From assembly GCF_001412655.1 (NCBI RefSeq), contig NZ_CP012996.1, positions 4,960,001 to 5,024,000 on the forward strand: DNA of 64,000 nt, read 5' to 3'. The notes beneath the pieces are model-generated. The model saw only the letters and a list, made by a program, of their open reading frames with translations. It was not told the origin of the DNA and did no database searches. How positions within the stretch are numbered: position 1 is the stretch's first letter; each line of letters begins with the position of its first letter. The stretch comes from Pedobacter sp. PACM 27299. GTDB lineage: Bacteria; Bacteroidota; Bacteroidia; Sphingobacteriales; Sphingobacteriaceae. A program made the position numbers and the translations under genes. Shown here piece after piece: positions 25,794 to 33,813 of the stretch.

Positions 25794-25809
25794 CAAGGAT
25801 GCGGCTTTT
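25779..25809 (-). terminator. Terminator after yajC
   Basis: AAAAGCCGCA (25779-25788) and TGCGGCTTTT (25800-25809) pair perfectly around an 11-base loop. On the minus strand the stem ends in TTTT. It separates the nusB-DUF1573-yajC transcript from ybbR. Confidence 0.82.
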
Positions 25810-25828
25810 ACCAGTATAGCTGTAAAAC

Positions 25829-26173
25829 CTATGCTTTTGGAGCTTCAGTTTTTGCAAGGTCAACTTTAGGAGCTGCAGCTTTCGTTGCATCTAAAGAGAC
25901 CGAAGTTTTATCAAAACGGATTTTAGTACCACTTTCTACTTCAATAACGAAAGTAGTGTCGTTCATATCTACAATTTTACCGTGAATACCGGCAGTAGTT
26001 ACAATTTTATCGCCTTTTTTCAACTCTTCAACCAGTTTTTTATGGTCTTTAGCTTTTTTAACCTGAGGTCTGATCATAAAAAAATAGAATACCACCATGA
26101 TTAAAACCATTGGTACCAGAGTACCTAGCATGTTGCTACCACCTGTTGCTTGTAAGATTACTGTTGACATCAT
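25829..26173 (-). CDS. yajC: Preprotein translocase subunit YajC
   Basis: 114 residues. Small accessory subunit of the SecDF-YajC complex. One membrane span (about 17-35, LGTLVPMVLIMVVFYFFMIRPQ) is followed by the conserved KKAKDHKKLVEELKKGDKIVTTAGIHGKI core and an alanine/lysine-rich tail. Two tandem ATGs at the start. Its partner secDF is at 5.8 kb. Third gene of the nusB-DUF1573-yajC set, 28 bases after DUF1573. Confidence 0.92.
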   Translation of the reverse strand: MMSTVILQATGGSNMLGTLVPMVLIMVVFYFFMIRPQVKKAKDHKKLVEELKKGDKIVTTAGIHGKIVDMNDTTFVIEVESGTKIRFDKTSVSLDATKAAAPKVDLAKTEAPKA

Positions 26174-26201
26174 AATTATATATAAGATTTTTTATTAATA
26201 C

Positions 26202-26657
26202 TTATTTAGTTTCTTTAATTTCTCCTGTTAAATGAAGTTCTGCAACGGCTGGATTTGCATTTGAAGTCACTGTAATGACTTTATCCTGCATTCCAAATTT
26301 ACCCGCACTGTCGAACACTACTTTAATACTGCCTGTTGCACCAGGAAGAATTGGCTCTTTAGGTGGCTCAGGAATAGTACAACCACAAGTTGCGGTTGCA
26401 TTACTAATGATTAAAGGGCTTTTACCCGTGTTTTTAAACTTATATTCGTAATGAACTTTTTCTCCCGGAGCTATCTTACCGAAATTATAGTTTTCATTTT
26501 CAAAAGTCATCACTGCGGCATCAGCTGCGGCTACCGGATCGGTACCTTCAGCAAGGGAAGTTGTCCCTGCTTCAGTGCTTGCACCAGCAGTTTTAGTTGT
26601 GTTTTGGCAGGAAGCAAATGTCATCGCTGCAATTGCAATTAACAAGATTCGTTTCAT
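26202..26657 (-). CDS. DUF1573 lipoprotein
   Basis: 151 residues. Signal peptide with lipobox TFASCQN, so a lipid-anchored envelope protein. The body has the DUF1573 (Ig/ASH-like) pattern: NYNFGKIAPGEKVHYEYKFKNTG, then TATCGCTIPEPPKEPILPGATGSIKVVFDS. The TCGCT motif is the family hallmark. Function unknown. It lies 5 bases after nusB and upstream of yajC, an arrangement I recall as common in Bacteroidota. Confidence 0.9.
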   Translation of the reverse strand: MKRILLIAIAAMTFASCQNTTKTAGASTEAGTTSLAEGTDPVAAADAAVMTFENENYNFGKIAPGEKVHYEYKFKNTGKSPLIISNATATCGCTIPEPPKEPILPGATGSIKVVFDSAGKFGMQDKVITVTSNANPAVAELHLTGEIKETK

Positions 26658-26662
26658 ATTCT

Positions 26663-27613
26663 TTATTCTTCGATTAATCCGCGGCCCAATTTATGGATGC
26701 TATCCGTTCTTTTCAGGTCGCCTAAAATTTTGTCCAAGATACCGTTAATAAACGAATTACTTTTCGGAGTACTGTAATCTTTTGATAGATCAAGATATTC
26801 GTTAATCGTTACTTTAACAGGAATAGACGGGAAATTCAACAATTCACAGATTGCCATTTTCATCAGAATGGTATCCATTAATGCAATCCTTTCCGACTCC
26901 CAGTTTTTGGTGCGTTCGGCAATAAGTTCCTGGTATTCTTTGTTATTTTTAAGGGTATAAATGAAAAGATCTTCTACGAATTTCTTATCTTCTTCCCAGT
27001 CCTGACTGATTGGCGTCAGTTTGTTTTTGCGTGGATCTTCTGAAGTGAAGTTTTTTAAAGTTTTCGCAACCATTCCCTGCATCACTTCTTTATCTACAGA
27101 CCAGTTGATGAATTTATCCTCAAAAGCCTGAATGATATTATGGCTTTTTAAAATGATCTTTCTAAAGATAAATTTGATGATTACTTTGGATTCTTCTAAG
27201 CTATTGTCCTCATCTGCAAGATAAGCGATATACTCAGGAGTAACTTTCAAGGCATTGAAGATACCTTTTACAAATTCAGGATCAGACATCCAGTTGATCT
27301 GATATTTGTTGACGTTGTCCTTAAAGTCCGGGTTTTCTTTTAGTGTAACCGCAAACTTATTGTGGAGCAGTTTCATGTTAGGGTTCAGATCCTCTGGTGT
27401 AGGCAAATGTTTATTTGACCTTTCAATAGCGTCGATGCTAGTGTATTCTGTAACTTCAACAAGTAGTGATAGCATCCAGATGTACATCTCGTACACGCTG
27501 TCAATACTTTCCAATAAAGCTTTCTTTGAGGAAGCTAAATCTCTCTTGTCTGTCATCTGCCATGCAAAAATGTTTTGCAAAGCTTTAATTCTTAAGTGCC
27601 TTCTGTTTAACAT
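26663..27613 (-). CDS. nusB: Transcription antitermination factor NusB (long form)
   Basis: 316 residues, about twice the 139 of E. coli NusB. The C-terminal third carries the classical fold: NWESERIALMDTILMKMAICELLNFPSIPVKVTINEYLDLSKDYSTPKSNSFINGILDKI. The N-terminus MLNRRHLRIKALQNIFAWQM is also canonical; the extra middle portion is a helical insert usual for Bacteroidota. It acts with NusE (S10) on rRNA operon leaders. First gene of the nusB-DUF1573-yajC transcript. Confidence 0.9.
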   Translation of the reverse strand: MLNRRHLRIKALQNIFAWQMTDKRDLASSKKALLESIDSVYEMYIWMLSLLVEVTEYTSIDAIERSNKHLPTPEDLNPNMKLLHNKFAVTLKENPDFKDNVNKYQINWMSDPEFVKGIFNALKVTPEYIAYLADEDNSLEESKVIIKFIFRKIILKSHNIIQAFEDKFINWSVDKEVMQGMVAKTLKNFTSEDPRKNKLTPISQDWEEDKKFVEDLFIYTLKNNKEYQELIAERTKNWESERIALMDTILMKMAICELLNFPSIPVKVTINEYLDLSKDYSTPKSNSFINGILDKILGDLKRTDSIHKLGRGLIEE

Positions 27614-27667
27614 GAATGTGTAAGAACGAGTGGTAAATTACCGGTGATTTAATTTGTGATTTGTGTA

Positions 27668-28756
27668 TTAAAATGATGATTTTATTTTCTTGATATCGAT
27701 GATTCTTTGTTCAGCAATGTGATTGGCAGCCAGGATAGTTGAAATCTTATCCTTCTTAGACATCCTGATCACATCGCGGGTGGCATTGTAGATATTCTCC
27801 GTCAGCTGAATGGTTCGTTTCTTACCGTAACCTGTCAATTCAGAGTAACAGCTGATCAAACCGCCGGCATTGATCAGGTAATCTGGTGCAAATAAGATCC
27901 CTTTTTCTAATAATAGCTGCCCATGTACCAGTTCATCTGCCAACTGATTGTTTGCAGAACCCGCAATAATGGCGAACTTCATTTTAGGGATGGTTTTATC
28001 ATTTACCGTAGCTCCTAAGGCACATGGCGCATAGATATCTGCGTCTATTCCAAATATCTTGTCGGCCGCAATAGGCTTGGCTTTATAAGTACGTGCAACA
28101 TGCTGCAAACGTTCTTCGTTGATGTCACTGATGTAAACTTCTACATTTTCAGCTCTTAATAGAGCTACCAGGTGTTCCCCTACCTTACCAATTCCTTGCA
28201 CTACTACTGAACGTCCTGCCAGCATATCTGTTCCAAACACCTCTTTTACGCAGGCTTTAATGCCTAAAAACACACCTTTTGCCGTGTGTGGTGCTGGATC
28301 ACCTGCTCCACCCAAAGATTCTGGAACGCCGGTTACATGCTCGGTTTCCATACGGATATACTCCATATCTTTAGTGGTGGTTCCTAAATCTTCTGCTGTG
28401 ATGAATTCTCCATTCATGTTTTTGATAAATCTGCCGTAGCTGCGCATCATGGCTTCTGATTTTCCTTTTCTGGAATCACCAATAATTACTGCTTTACCAC
28501 CGCCAATATTTAATCCGGTGATCGCTGCTTTATAGGTCATACCTCTGGATAATCTGAGTACATCCTCCAATGCTTCCGCTTCTGAAACATAGCTCCACAT
28601 CCTTGTTCCGCCTAAAGCAGGACCTAATGTAGTATCATGAACAGCGATAATGGCTTTGAGGCCGGTATCGGGATCATTGCAAAAAACGACCTTTTTATGC
28701 CCTGCGGCGCTTAACTGATCTAAAACTGAATTCACAAGAGAACTATTATCAGGCAT
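27668..28756 (-). CDS. Leucine (branched-chain amino acid) dehydrogenase
   Basis: 362 residues, Glu/Leu/Phe/Val dehydrogenase family. NAD-dependent oxidative deamination of branched-chain amino acids to oxo acids. Seen: GPALGGTRMW, the catalytic-lysine loop LNIGGGKAVIIGD near residue 85, EFITAEDLGTTTKDMEYI, TAKGVFLGIKACV, and the Rossmann motif VVVQGIGKVGEHL near 195. Leu versus Val or Phe preference cannot be read from sequence. Single gene, divergent from the ABC exporter. Confidence 0.9.
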   Translation of the reverse strand: MPDNSSLVNSVLDQLSAAGHKKVVFCNDPDTGLKAIIAVHDTTLGPALGGTRMWSYVSEAEALEDVLRLSRGMTYKAAITGLNIGGGKAVIIGDSRKGKSEAMMRSYGRFIKNMNGEFITAEDLGTTTKDMEYIRMETEHVTGVPESLGGAGDPAPHTAKGVFLGIKACVKEVFGTDMLAGRSVVVQGIGKVGEHLVALLRAENVEVYISDINEERLQHVARTYKAKPIAADKIFGIDADIYAPCALGATVNDKTIPKMKFAIIAGSANNQLADELVHGQLLLEKGILFAPDYLINAGGLISCYSELTGYGKKRTIQLTENIYNATRDVIRMSKKDKISTILAANHIAEQRIIDIKKIKSSF

Positions 28757-28781
28757 ATAATTTTGTTTATCAGATATGTCG

Positions 28782-28789
28782 CAAAACTA
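28782..28789 (-). promoter_or_regulatory. Candidate -7 element for leucine dehydrogenase
   Basis: TAGTTTTG on the minus strand, exact TAnnTTTG match, 25 bases before the ATG. Confidence 0.45.
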
Positions 28790-28853
28790 GCATAAAAAAA
28801 CATTATTTACACAGTTTTAACCAAAGTCTTTAAAAAAATTACCTTCATTTGGC

Positions 28854-28861
28854 TAACTTTG
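28854..28861 (+). promoter_or_regulatory. Candidate -7 element for the ABC exporter
   Basis: TAACTTTG, exact match, but only 7 bases before the ATG, which would make the mRNA leaderless or nearly so. No good -33 box. Confidence 0.32.
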
Positions 28862-28868
28862 CTTACTC

Positions 28869-30668
28869 ATGAAACACCTCAGATTTTTAAACAAATACTT
28901 CTATAAATATAAATGGTGGATTATTCCGGGGGTGTTTTTCGTGGTCATCTCGAATATCTTCGCAGTGATCCCGGCACAAGTGATCGGCCATGCCTTCAAT
29001 TTAATTACTGAAAACATACAGATCTATGGCTTATTTGAAGGTTTCGAACGCCGAAGCATCATCTATGATATCTTTAGTCAGAGTCTCTTTTACTTTGGAC
29101 TTTTAGTACTTGTACTTTATCTGCTGAGAGGGATATTCCTCTTTTTCATGCGTCAAACCATTATTCTGATGTCCAGACATATTGAGTACGACATGAAGAA
29201 CGAGATCTATGCCCATTACCAAGAATTGAGTCTGGGTTTTTACCGCCGCAACAATACCGGCGATTTGATGAACCGTGCGACTGAAGATGTAAACCGGGTT
29301 CGTATGTATGTAGGGCCTGCCATCATGTATGCCATCAATACAGGTGTATTGTTCATATTGATCATTTATGCCATGTTCTCGGTCAATGGTACGCTGGCAA
29401 TTTTCTCGCTGCTTCCCCTTCCGGTACTGGTGGTGATCATTTATTTTGTCAATACCATTATCAATAAAAGAAGTGAGGAAATTCAGGAACAGCTTTCCCG
29501 ACTGAGCAGTTTTGTGCAGGAAAGGTTTTCGGGGATCCGAGTGATCAAGTCTTATGTGCGTGAAGACCATACTAAAGCAGTCTTTGCAGCAGAAAGCCAG
29601 GGTTATAAAAATAATGCCATGGGATTAGTAAAGGTTCAGGCTTTATTTTATCCGACTATGCTCCTGCTTGTTGGCTTGAGTACCATCTTAACCGTTTATA
29701 TCGGCGGTAAACAAGTCATCGAAGGTGCCATTACTCCAGGAAATATAGCGGAATTTATTGTGTATGTAAACCAGCTTACTTTTCCAGTATCTATGCTGGG
29801 CTGGGTCACCACACTGATTCAACGTGCCTCGGCTTCTCAAAAAAGGATCAATGAGTTTCTTCATTTGAAGCCAGAGATTGTTTCCGGCGATGCAGACATC
29901 TTGCCGGTGAACGGAAATATCCGTTTTGAAAATGTGAGCTTTACTTATCCGGATACCGGAATTCAAGCTTTAAAAAACATCAGCTTTGAGATTGAGCAGG
30001 GCCAGTTTGTAGCCATCATTGGCCGTACAGGCTCTGGGAAGTCCACCCTAGCGAACTTAATGATGCGCATGTACGATGTGGACGAAGGGAAATTGATGAT
30101 GGATGGTGTGGCGATTGATACGCTTAACCTACAGCATTACAGAAGTCAGTTTGGCTTTGTTCCACAGGAAGTCTTTTTGTTTTCGGATACAATCAGAAAC
30201 AACATCGCCTTTGGCCTGGACGTAGTCGATCAAGACGCAGTGATACAGGCATCTAAAAATGCTGCTGTATATCATAACATCATCAATTTTGAGCACAAAT
30301 TTGAAACCATGCTTGGCGAACGGGGCATTACCCTTTCCGGCGGACAAAAACAGCGGGTATCTATCGCCCGTGCTTTAATTAAAGAGCCGAAAGTCTTAAT
30401 TTTCGACGATTGTCTTTCCGCAGTCGACACCCGCACAGAAGAAGAAATCCTCAACAACCTGGGCAGGGTGATGAAAGGAAAGACCAGTATTCTGATTGCG
30501 CATCGGATATCCACTATAAAGAATGCCAATAAAATCCTGGTTTTAGACGATGGGAAGATTATTGAACAAGGTACACACGCCGAATTGTTGCAAATTAATG
30601 GCAATTACGCTGAAATGTATCAAAATCAATTGTTAGAAGAGGAAACAAACAGCAGCTCTGCCATATAA
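28869..30668 (+). CDS. ABC exporter, fused membrane and ATPase domains
   Basis: 599 residues. Six membrane spans in the first 320 residues (type IV exporter fold), then an ATPase domain: Walker A IGRTGSGKSTL near residue 385, Q-loop FVPQEVFLFS, signature LSGGQKQRVSIARAL, Walker B KVLIFDDCLSAVD, and H-loop LIAHRIST. The residue after the Walker B Asp is Asp rather than the usual catalytic Glu, as in the degenerate half of heterodimeric exporters such as YheI; no partner gene adjoins it. Substrate unknown; MsbA-like lipid or drug export are both possible. Confidence 0.9.
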   Translation: MKHLRFLNKYFYKYKWWIIPGVFFVVISNIFAVIPAQVIGHAFNLITENIQIYGLFEGFERRSIIYDIFSQSLFYFGLLVLVLYLLRGIFLFFMRQTIILMSRHIEYDMKNEIYAHYQELSLGFYRRNNTGDLMNRATEDVNRVRMYVGPAIMYAINTGVLFILIIYAMFSVNGTLAIFSLLPLPVLVVIIYFVNTIINKRSEEIQEQLSRLSSFVQERFSGIRVIKSYVREDHTKAVFAAESQGYKNNAMGLVKVQALFYPTMLLLVGLSTILTVYIGGKQVIEGAITPGNIAEFIVYVNQLTFPVSMLGWVTTLIQRASASQKRINEFLHLKPEIVSGDADILPVNGNIRFENVSFTYPDTGIQALKNISFEIEQGQFVAIIGRTGSGKSTLANLMMRMYDVDEGKLMMDGVAIDTLNLQHYRSQFGFVPQEVFLFSDTIRNNIAFGLDVVDQDAVIQASKNAAVYHNIINFEHKFETMLGERGITLSGGQKQRVSIARALIKEPKVLIFDDCLSAVDTRTEEEILNNLGRVMKGKTSILIAHRISTIKNANKILVLDDGKIIEQGTHAELLQINGNYAEMYQNQLLEEETNSSSAI

Positions 30669-30744
30669 GCATCCCCTTAAAGGGGTAGTATGGGATTTTG
30701 CATCAGAAATAAGCAAAAGAAAGTCCTTTTGTGTAATTTTCTAT

Positions 30745-30777
30745 TTTGAAGTTTAATAATTATTCCTTTATATTTAC
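30745..30777 (+). promoter_or_regulatory. Promoter of the PUR-family gene
   Basis: TTTTG (30745-30749) and TATATTTA (30770-30777) at 20 bases spacing; the -7 box matches 7 of 8 positions. The ATG follows 30 bases later. Confidence 0.55.
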
Positions 30778-30807
30778 CCGAACCAAAAACCAAGATTATT
30801 ACCAACC

Positions 30808-31134
30808 ATGGGAGAATTTGACAACAAAGAGAGAGAAGAGGTTTTTTCGAAGAAAGTAAGGGCCGGTAAGAGAACGTACTTTTTTGACGTAAAAGCGACA
30901 AGATCAGGGGACTATTACCTAACTTTAACTGAGAGTAAGAAAAGACTAGAAGACGGCGTGTTTGTAAAGCATAAAATCTTCTTATATAAAGAGGATTTTG
31001 AGAAGTTTGCAGAAGGATTAAATGAAACTGTTGAGTATATCAAAAACCACCAGGATGTAGTTGAAAAACGTTACGAATACTCCGAGAACCACGAAGGTGT
31101 AGCCAATAAAAGTAACGACGATTTTCCTTACTAA
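30808..31134 (+). CDS. PUR-family (DUF3276) nucleic-acid-binding protein
   Basis: 108 residues. Matches the DUF3276/PUR repeat proteins of Bacteroidota and spirochaetes (BpuR of Borrelia binds RNA and DNA): KVRAGKRTYFFDVKATRSGDYYLTLTESKK followed by KHKIFLYKEDFEKFAEGLNETV. Basic beta-rich N-terminal half, helical second half, acidic tail. Likely a post-transcriptional or transcriptional regulator; targets unknown. Monocistronic with a promoter and terminator of its own. Confidence 0.88.
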   Translation: MGEFDNKEREEVFSKKVRAGKRTYFFDVKATRSGDYYLTLTESKKRLEDGVFVKHKIFLYKEDFEKFAEGLNETVEYIKNHQDVVEKRYEYSENHEGVANKSNDDFPY

Positions 31135-31153
31135 TATCATACAAAAGTAATTC

Positions 31154-31184
31154 AAAGTCCCTCATCAACCAGGGGCTTTTTTTT
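31154..31184 (+). terminator. Terminator after the PUR-family gene
   Basis: AAAGTCCCT pairs with AGGGGCTTT (one G-T pair) around an 8-base loop and is followed by further T residues, eight in the run. Confidence 0.82.
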
Positions 31185-31257
31185 ATGCCTAAAAATCCTG
31201 CTGATACGAAACCACCTTCTCCCCTCCTTCCTGTAATCGAGTTCCAGCTCTTTAAAT

Positions 31258-31307
31258 AAAAAAGGCTCATTGAACTGGTGGAATGAAACAGTTCAATAAG
31301 CCTTTTT
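31258..31307 (-). terminator. Terminator of the SusCD-thioredoxin operon
   Basis: AAAAAGGCT-C-ATTGAACTG pairs with CAGTTCAAT-A-AGCCTTTTT, 18 pairs with one mismatch and an 11-base loop. It lies 18 bases past the stop of the TlpA gene, and the minus strand ends in a T run. Confidence 0.9.
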
Positions 31308-31325
31308 CAGCAGCTATTATAGCTG

Positions 31326-32453
31326 TTATTTTAAAAGTTCAGCCAGCTTATCATGAAGCGCTTTGCCTCTAAGGTCTTTCGCTACGATTATACCTTTAGC
31401 ATCTACCAGAACAGAATGAGGGATCCCTCTAACTGCATATAATTTCACCATTGGGCTCTGCCAGTATTGAAGGTCAGAAATCTGGTACCAGGTTAATTTA
31501 TCGTCGGCAATAGCTTTCTTCCATGCAGCAGCTGCAGTTGGCTTATCCAGTGAAACGCCAAGTACGTTTAACCCTTTATCATGAAATTTTTCATAAGCAG
31601 CTACCAGGTTTGGATTTTCCTGTCTGCATGGGCCGCACCAGGACGCCCAGAAATCAATCAGTGTATATTTACCTTTAGCCACGACCTCATTTAAAGAAAG
31701 TGTCGTTCCTTCTGCTGTCTGCGCACTGAAATCTGGTGCTTTAACCCCTATCCCTACTTTTATTAAGGCATCTAAACGTTCTTTTAACTTTAGGCCATAA
31801 GTGCTGTTTTTTACAGCTGCGGCTAATACATTATAAACTGGTAAGGTGGTTGATGGCTCAACATCTCCATTTAAGATCAGATAGGCCGTATAATAAGATT
31901 GCGGATTGTTCTTAATGAACTCAGCCGTTACTTTTCCCTGTTCAACTTCTATCTCATCAAACTTCTGACTTACAGCTGCCATTTTCTCCTCATTGCTGGC
32001 TTTTTTCGCATCGCCATATTCTTTGTTCAAAGCCCTCATCGTACTGGTTAGAGGAGCCACTGCTGACAAATATTTCAAATGATCTGCATGTGCTGGCGAT
32101 CCAGTGATGATCAATTGAGAAAGATCATCCGCATTCCCTTTTAAGGTCATGATGGAATTGTCTAAAAATGCATTGTATCTGATGCGTTTGTCCGTTACCC
32201 GAATGCTGAAAAACTCAGCACTATTTTTTACACTTCCTTTCAACACAAACTTCCCTCCTTTTATGGTTTGCGAAAGGGTATCTGAAGTATTCTGATCTGT
32301 ACTGCGGATGAATAAGATTTTTTCTCCGTCTTTTACGCCCGACAGTTCACCTTTTACAGTAAAACTTTTTGCCTGCTGTGCATTTGCACCTGCTACATTC
32401 AACAAGGTAACCAAGCCTAGCGACAAAGTTGAAATCTTTAATAAGTTATTCAT
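31326..32453 (-). CDS. TlpA-type thiol-disulfide oxidoreductase with N-terminal DUF4369
   Basis: 375 residues, secreted (signal peptide ending VAGANAQQ). The N-terminal DUF4369 beta-domain (FTVKGELSGVKDGEKILF...) is followed by a helical linker and a thioredoxin domain of about 140 residues (APDFSAQTAEGTTLSLNEV) with the active site DFWASWCGPCRQENP. It is predicted to reduce or rearrange disulfides in the periplasm. Last gene of the sigma/FecR/SusC/SusD operon; such TlpA-DUF4369 proteins often accompany SusCD pairs in Sphingobacteriaceae. Confidence 0.9.
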   Translation of the reverse strand: MNNLLKISTLSLGLVTLLNVAGANAQQAKSFTVKGELSGVKDGEKILFIRSTDQNTSDTLSQTIKGGKFVLKGSVKNSAEFFSIRVTDKRIRYNAFLDNSIMTLKGNADDLSQLIITGSPAHADHLKYLSAVAPLTSTMRALNKEYGDAKKASNEEKMAAVSQKFDEIEVEQGKVTAEFIKNNPQSYYTAYLILNGDVEPSTTLPVYNVLAAAVKNSTYGLKLKERLDALIKVGIGVKAPDFSAQTAEGTTLSLNEVVAKGKYTLIDFWASWCGPCRQENPNLVAAYEKFHDKGLNVLGVSLDKPTAAAAWKKAIADDKLTWYQISDLQYWQSPMVKLYAVRGIPHSVLVDAKGIIVAKDLRGKALHDKLAELLK

Positions 32454-32489
32454 TTTCTATGTTTACGTTTTAGGTGTGCTATTATTTTA

Positions 32490-33710
32490 TTATAACAATT
32501 CGATCTTACCCAGCAGCTCCTGCGCAAGTTTCTGAATTTTCGAAGTTTCTGCATCGGCAAGGGCTCTTGATTTCCTTGCAGCGATCAATCCCTCCTCTTT
32601 CTTTTTAAGGGTTAAGCATACTTTAGCGAAAGTGCTGACAACAGCATACTCTTCCGGCTCTAAGGATGCCGCGCGTTTTGCCATCTTATAAGCTTGTTTC
32701 AGCACTTTAGGATTGGCTGCATCTTTTCCTTTTGAACGCTCCTTACCATAGGAAACATTTTTAGAATCTGCTCTTCTAGCTAAAAAGCTTAATCTTTCTG
32801 CATCATCTTTCAAATCACCTTTCAGCGCTGCTTCGGTTATTCTGATGTATTCTGAAGTCCTGCTGTTGTCCAGGTAGAAATCTGCTTCCAGCATAATTCC
32901 CTGCTTTCTGCGGTCAATTCTATCAGCGTTTTTAAAATAAGAAAGGTGGTCCATAAAAGCCTTTTCATTCTTACTGTACAGGTAACCATACATGGTACTG
33001 GTGATCAAACGGTCTTTCAGCTTTTCTCTTTCTTCTTCCGTGGCAAAAGCAGTGTAAGCCATTTGATTGGCCATGAAATGGCCACCTAAACGGTCGCTTT
33101 CTGTTCTCGCCAGGGCTTTAATTGCTTTCCAACCTAGAGCTGAATTTAACTCCTTTAAGGTGATGCGTTCCGAAATATCTTTTCCGATCAGTTCTGCTTT
33201 ATTTCGGTCTGTTTTCTGTACTGCCAAAAAGTAATCCAGTAAAAAAGGGATGTCCCTTTGTCCAGATTCATACTTCTGACTTAGGAAAGAAAAGTTTCTT
33301 TTCGGATCTGCGGCCATCTTTCCCTCTTCCAGGAATTCGGCAACTGTCATTTTTGAAGCTGTTCTATGGATCACTTCCCCTTTATCATTTACAAAAAGAA
33401 AGGTCGGGAAGGACTGCACGTTATATTTTTTACGAAGCTCAATTCCTTCTCCTTTTTCCATATCAATCTTAGCATTGATGAAATGAGTATTAAAGAAGTT
33501 AGCTACTGAAGCATCATTAAATACGTTTTTGTCCATCCATTTGCAGGGTGCACACCAGGAAGTATAGCAATCGATAAAGATCAGCTTGCCTTCGTCAGCG
33601 GATTTAGCGGTAGTACCAGCCCAGGTTGTGGTTTGGTTAAATTTGATTTCTTCCTGTGCTTTGATGCCAGTAGCGATCAGCAGGAATATAAATAGATTGA
33701 GGTATTTCAT
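32490..33710 (-). CDS. Secreted thioredoxin-fold protein
   Basis: 406 residues from ATG 33710 (MKYLNLFIFLLIATGIKAQ, a signal peptide); an in-frame ATG at 33755 would put 15 polar residues ahead of it. The thioredoxin domain (residues about 25-140) has the active site DCYTSWCAPCKWMDK and the cis-Pro segment VQSFPTFLF. The remaining 260 residues are helical without a family I recognise, possibly TPR-like. It lies 36 bases before the TlpA gene and 103 bases after susD. Confidence 0.82.
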   Translation of the reverse strand: MKYLNLFIFLLIATGIKAQEEIKFNQTTTWAGTTAKSADEGKLIFIDCYTSWCAPCKWMDKNVFNDASVANFFNTHFINAKIDMEKGEGIELRKKYNVQSFPTFLFVNDKGEVIHRTASKMTVAEFLEEGKMAADPKRNFSFLSQKYESGQRDIPFLLDYFLAVQKTDRNKAELIGKDISERITLKELNSALGWKAIKALARTESDRLGGHFMANQMAYTAFATEEEREKLKDRLITSTMYGYLYSKNEKAFMDHLSYFKNADRIDRRKQGIMLEADFYLDNSRTSEYIRITEAALKGDLKDDAERLSFLARRADSKNVSYGKERSKGKDAANPKVLKQAYKMAKRAASLEPEEYAVVSTFAKVCLTLKKKEEGLIAARKSRALADAETSKIQKLAQELLGKIELL

Positions 33711-33755
33711 ATATTCTGTTTTATAAGGGGACTCAAAAGCCCAGATTTTGATCAT

Positions 33756-33794
33756 TAAGCTGTTGCCGCTATTTAAACAGGCAGCAACAGCTTA
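33756..33794 (-). other. Intra-operon stem-loop after susD
   Basis: TAAGCTGTTGC (33756-33766) pairs with GCAACAGCTTA (33784-33794), 11 perfect pairs, spacer 17 bases. No T run, so more likely an mRNA processing or 3'-end stabilising structure between susD and the thioredoxin gene than a full terminator. Confidence 0.5.
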
Positions 33795-33813
33795 CGAAGG
33801 CAATACATTTTTT

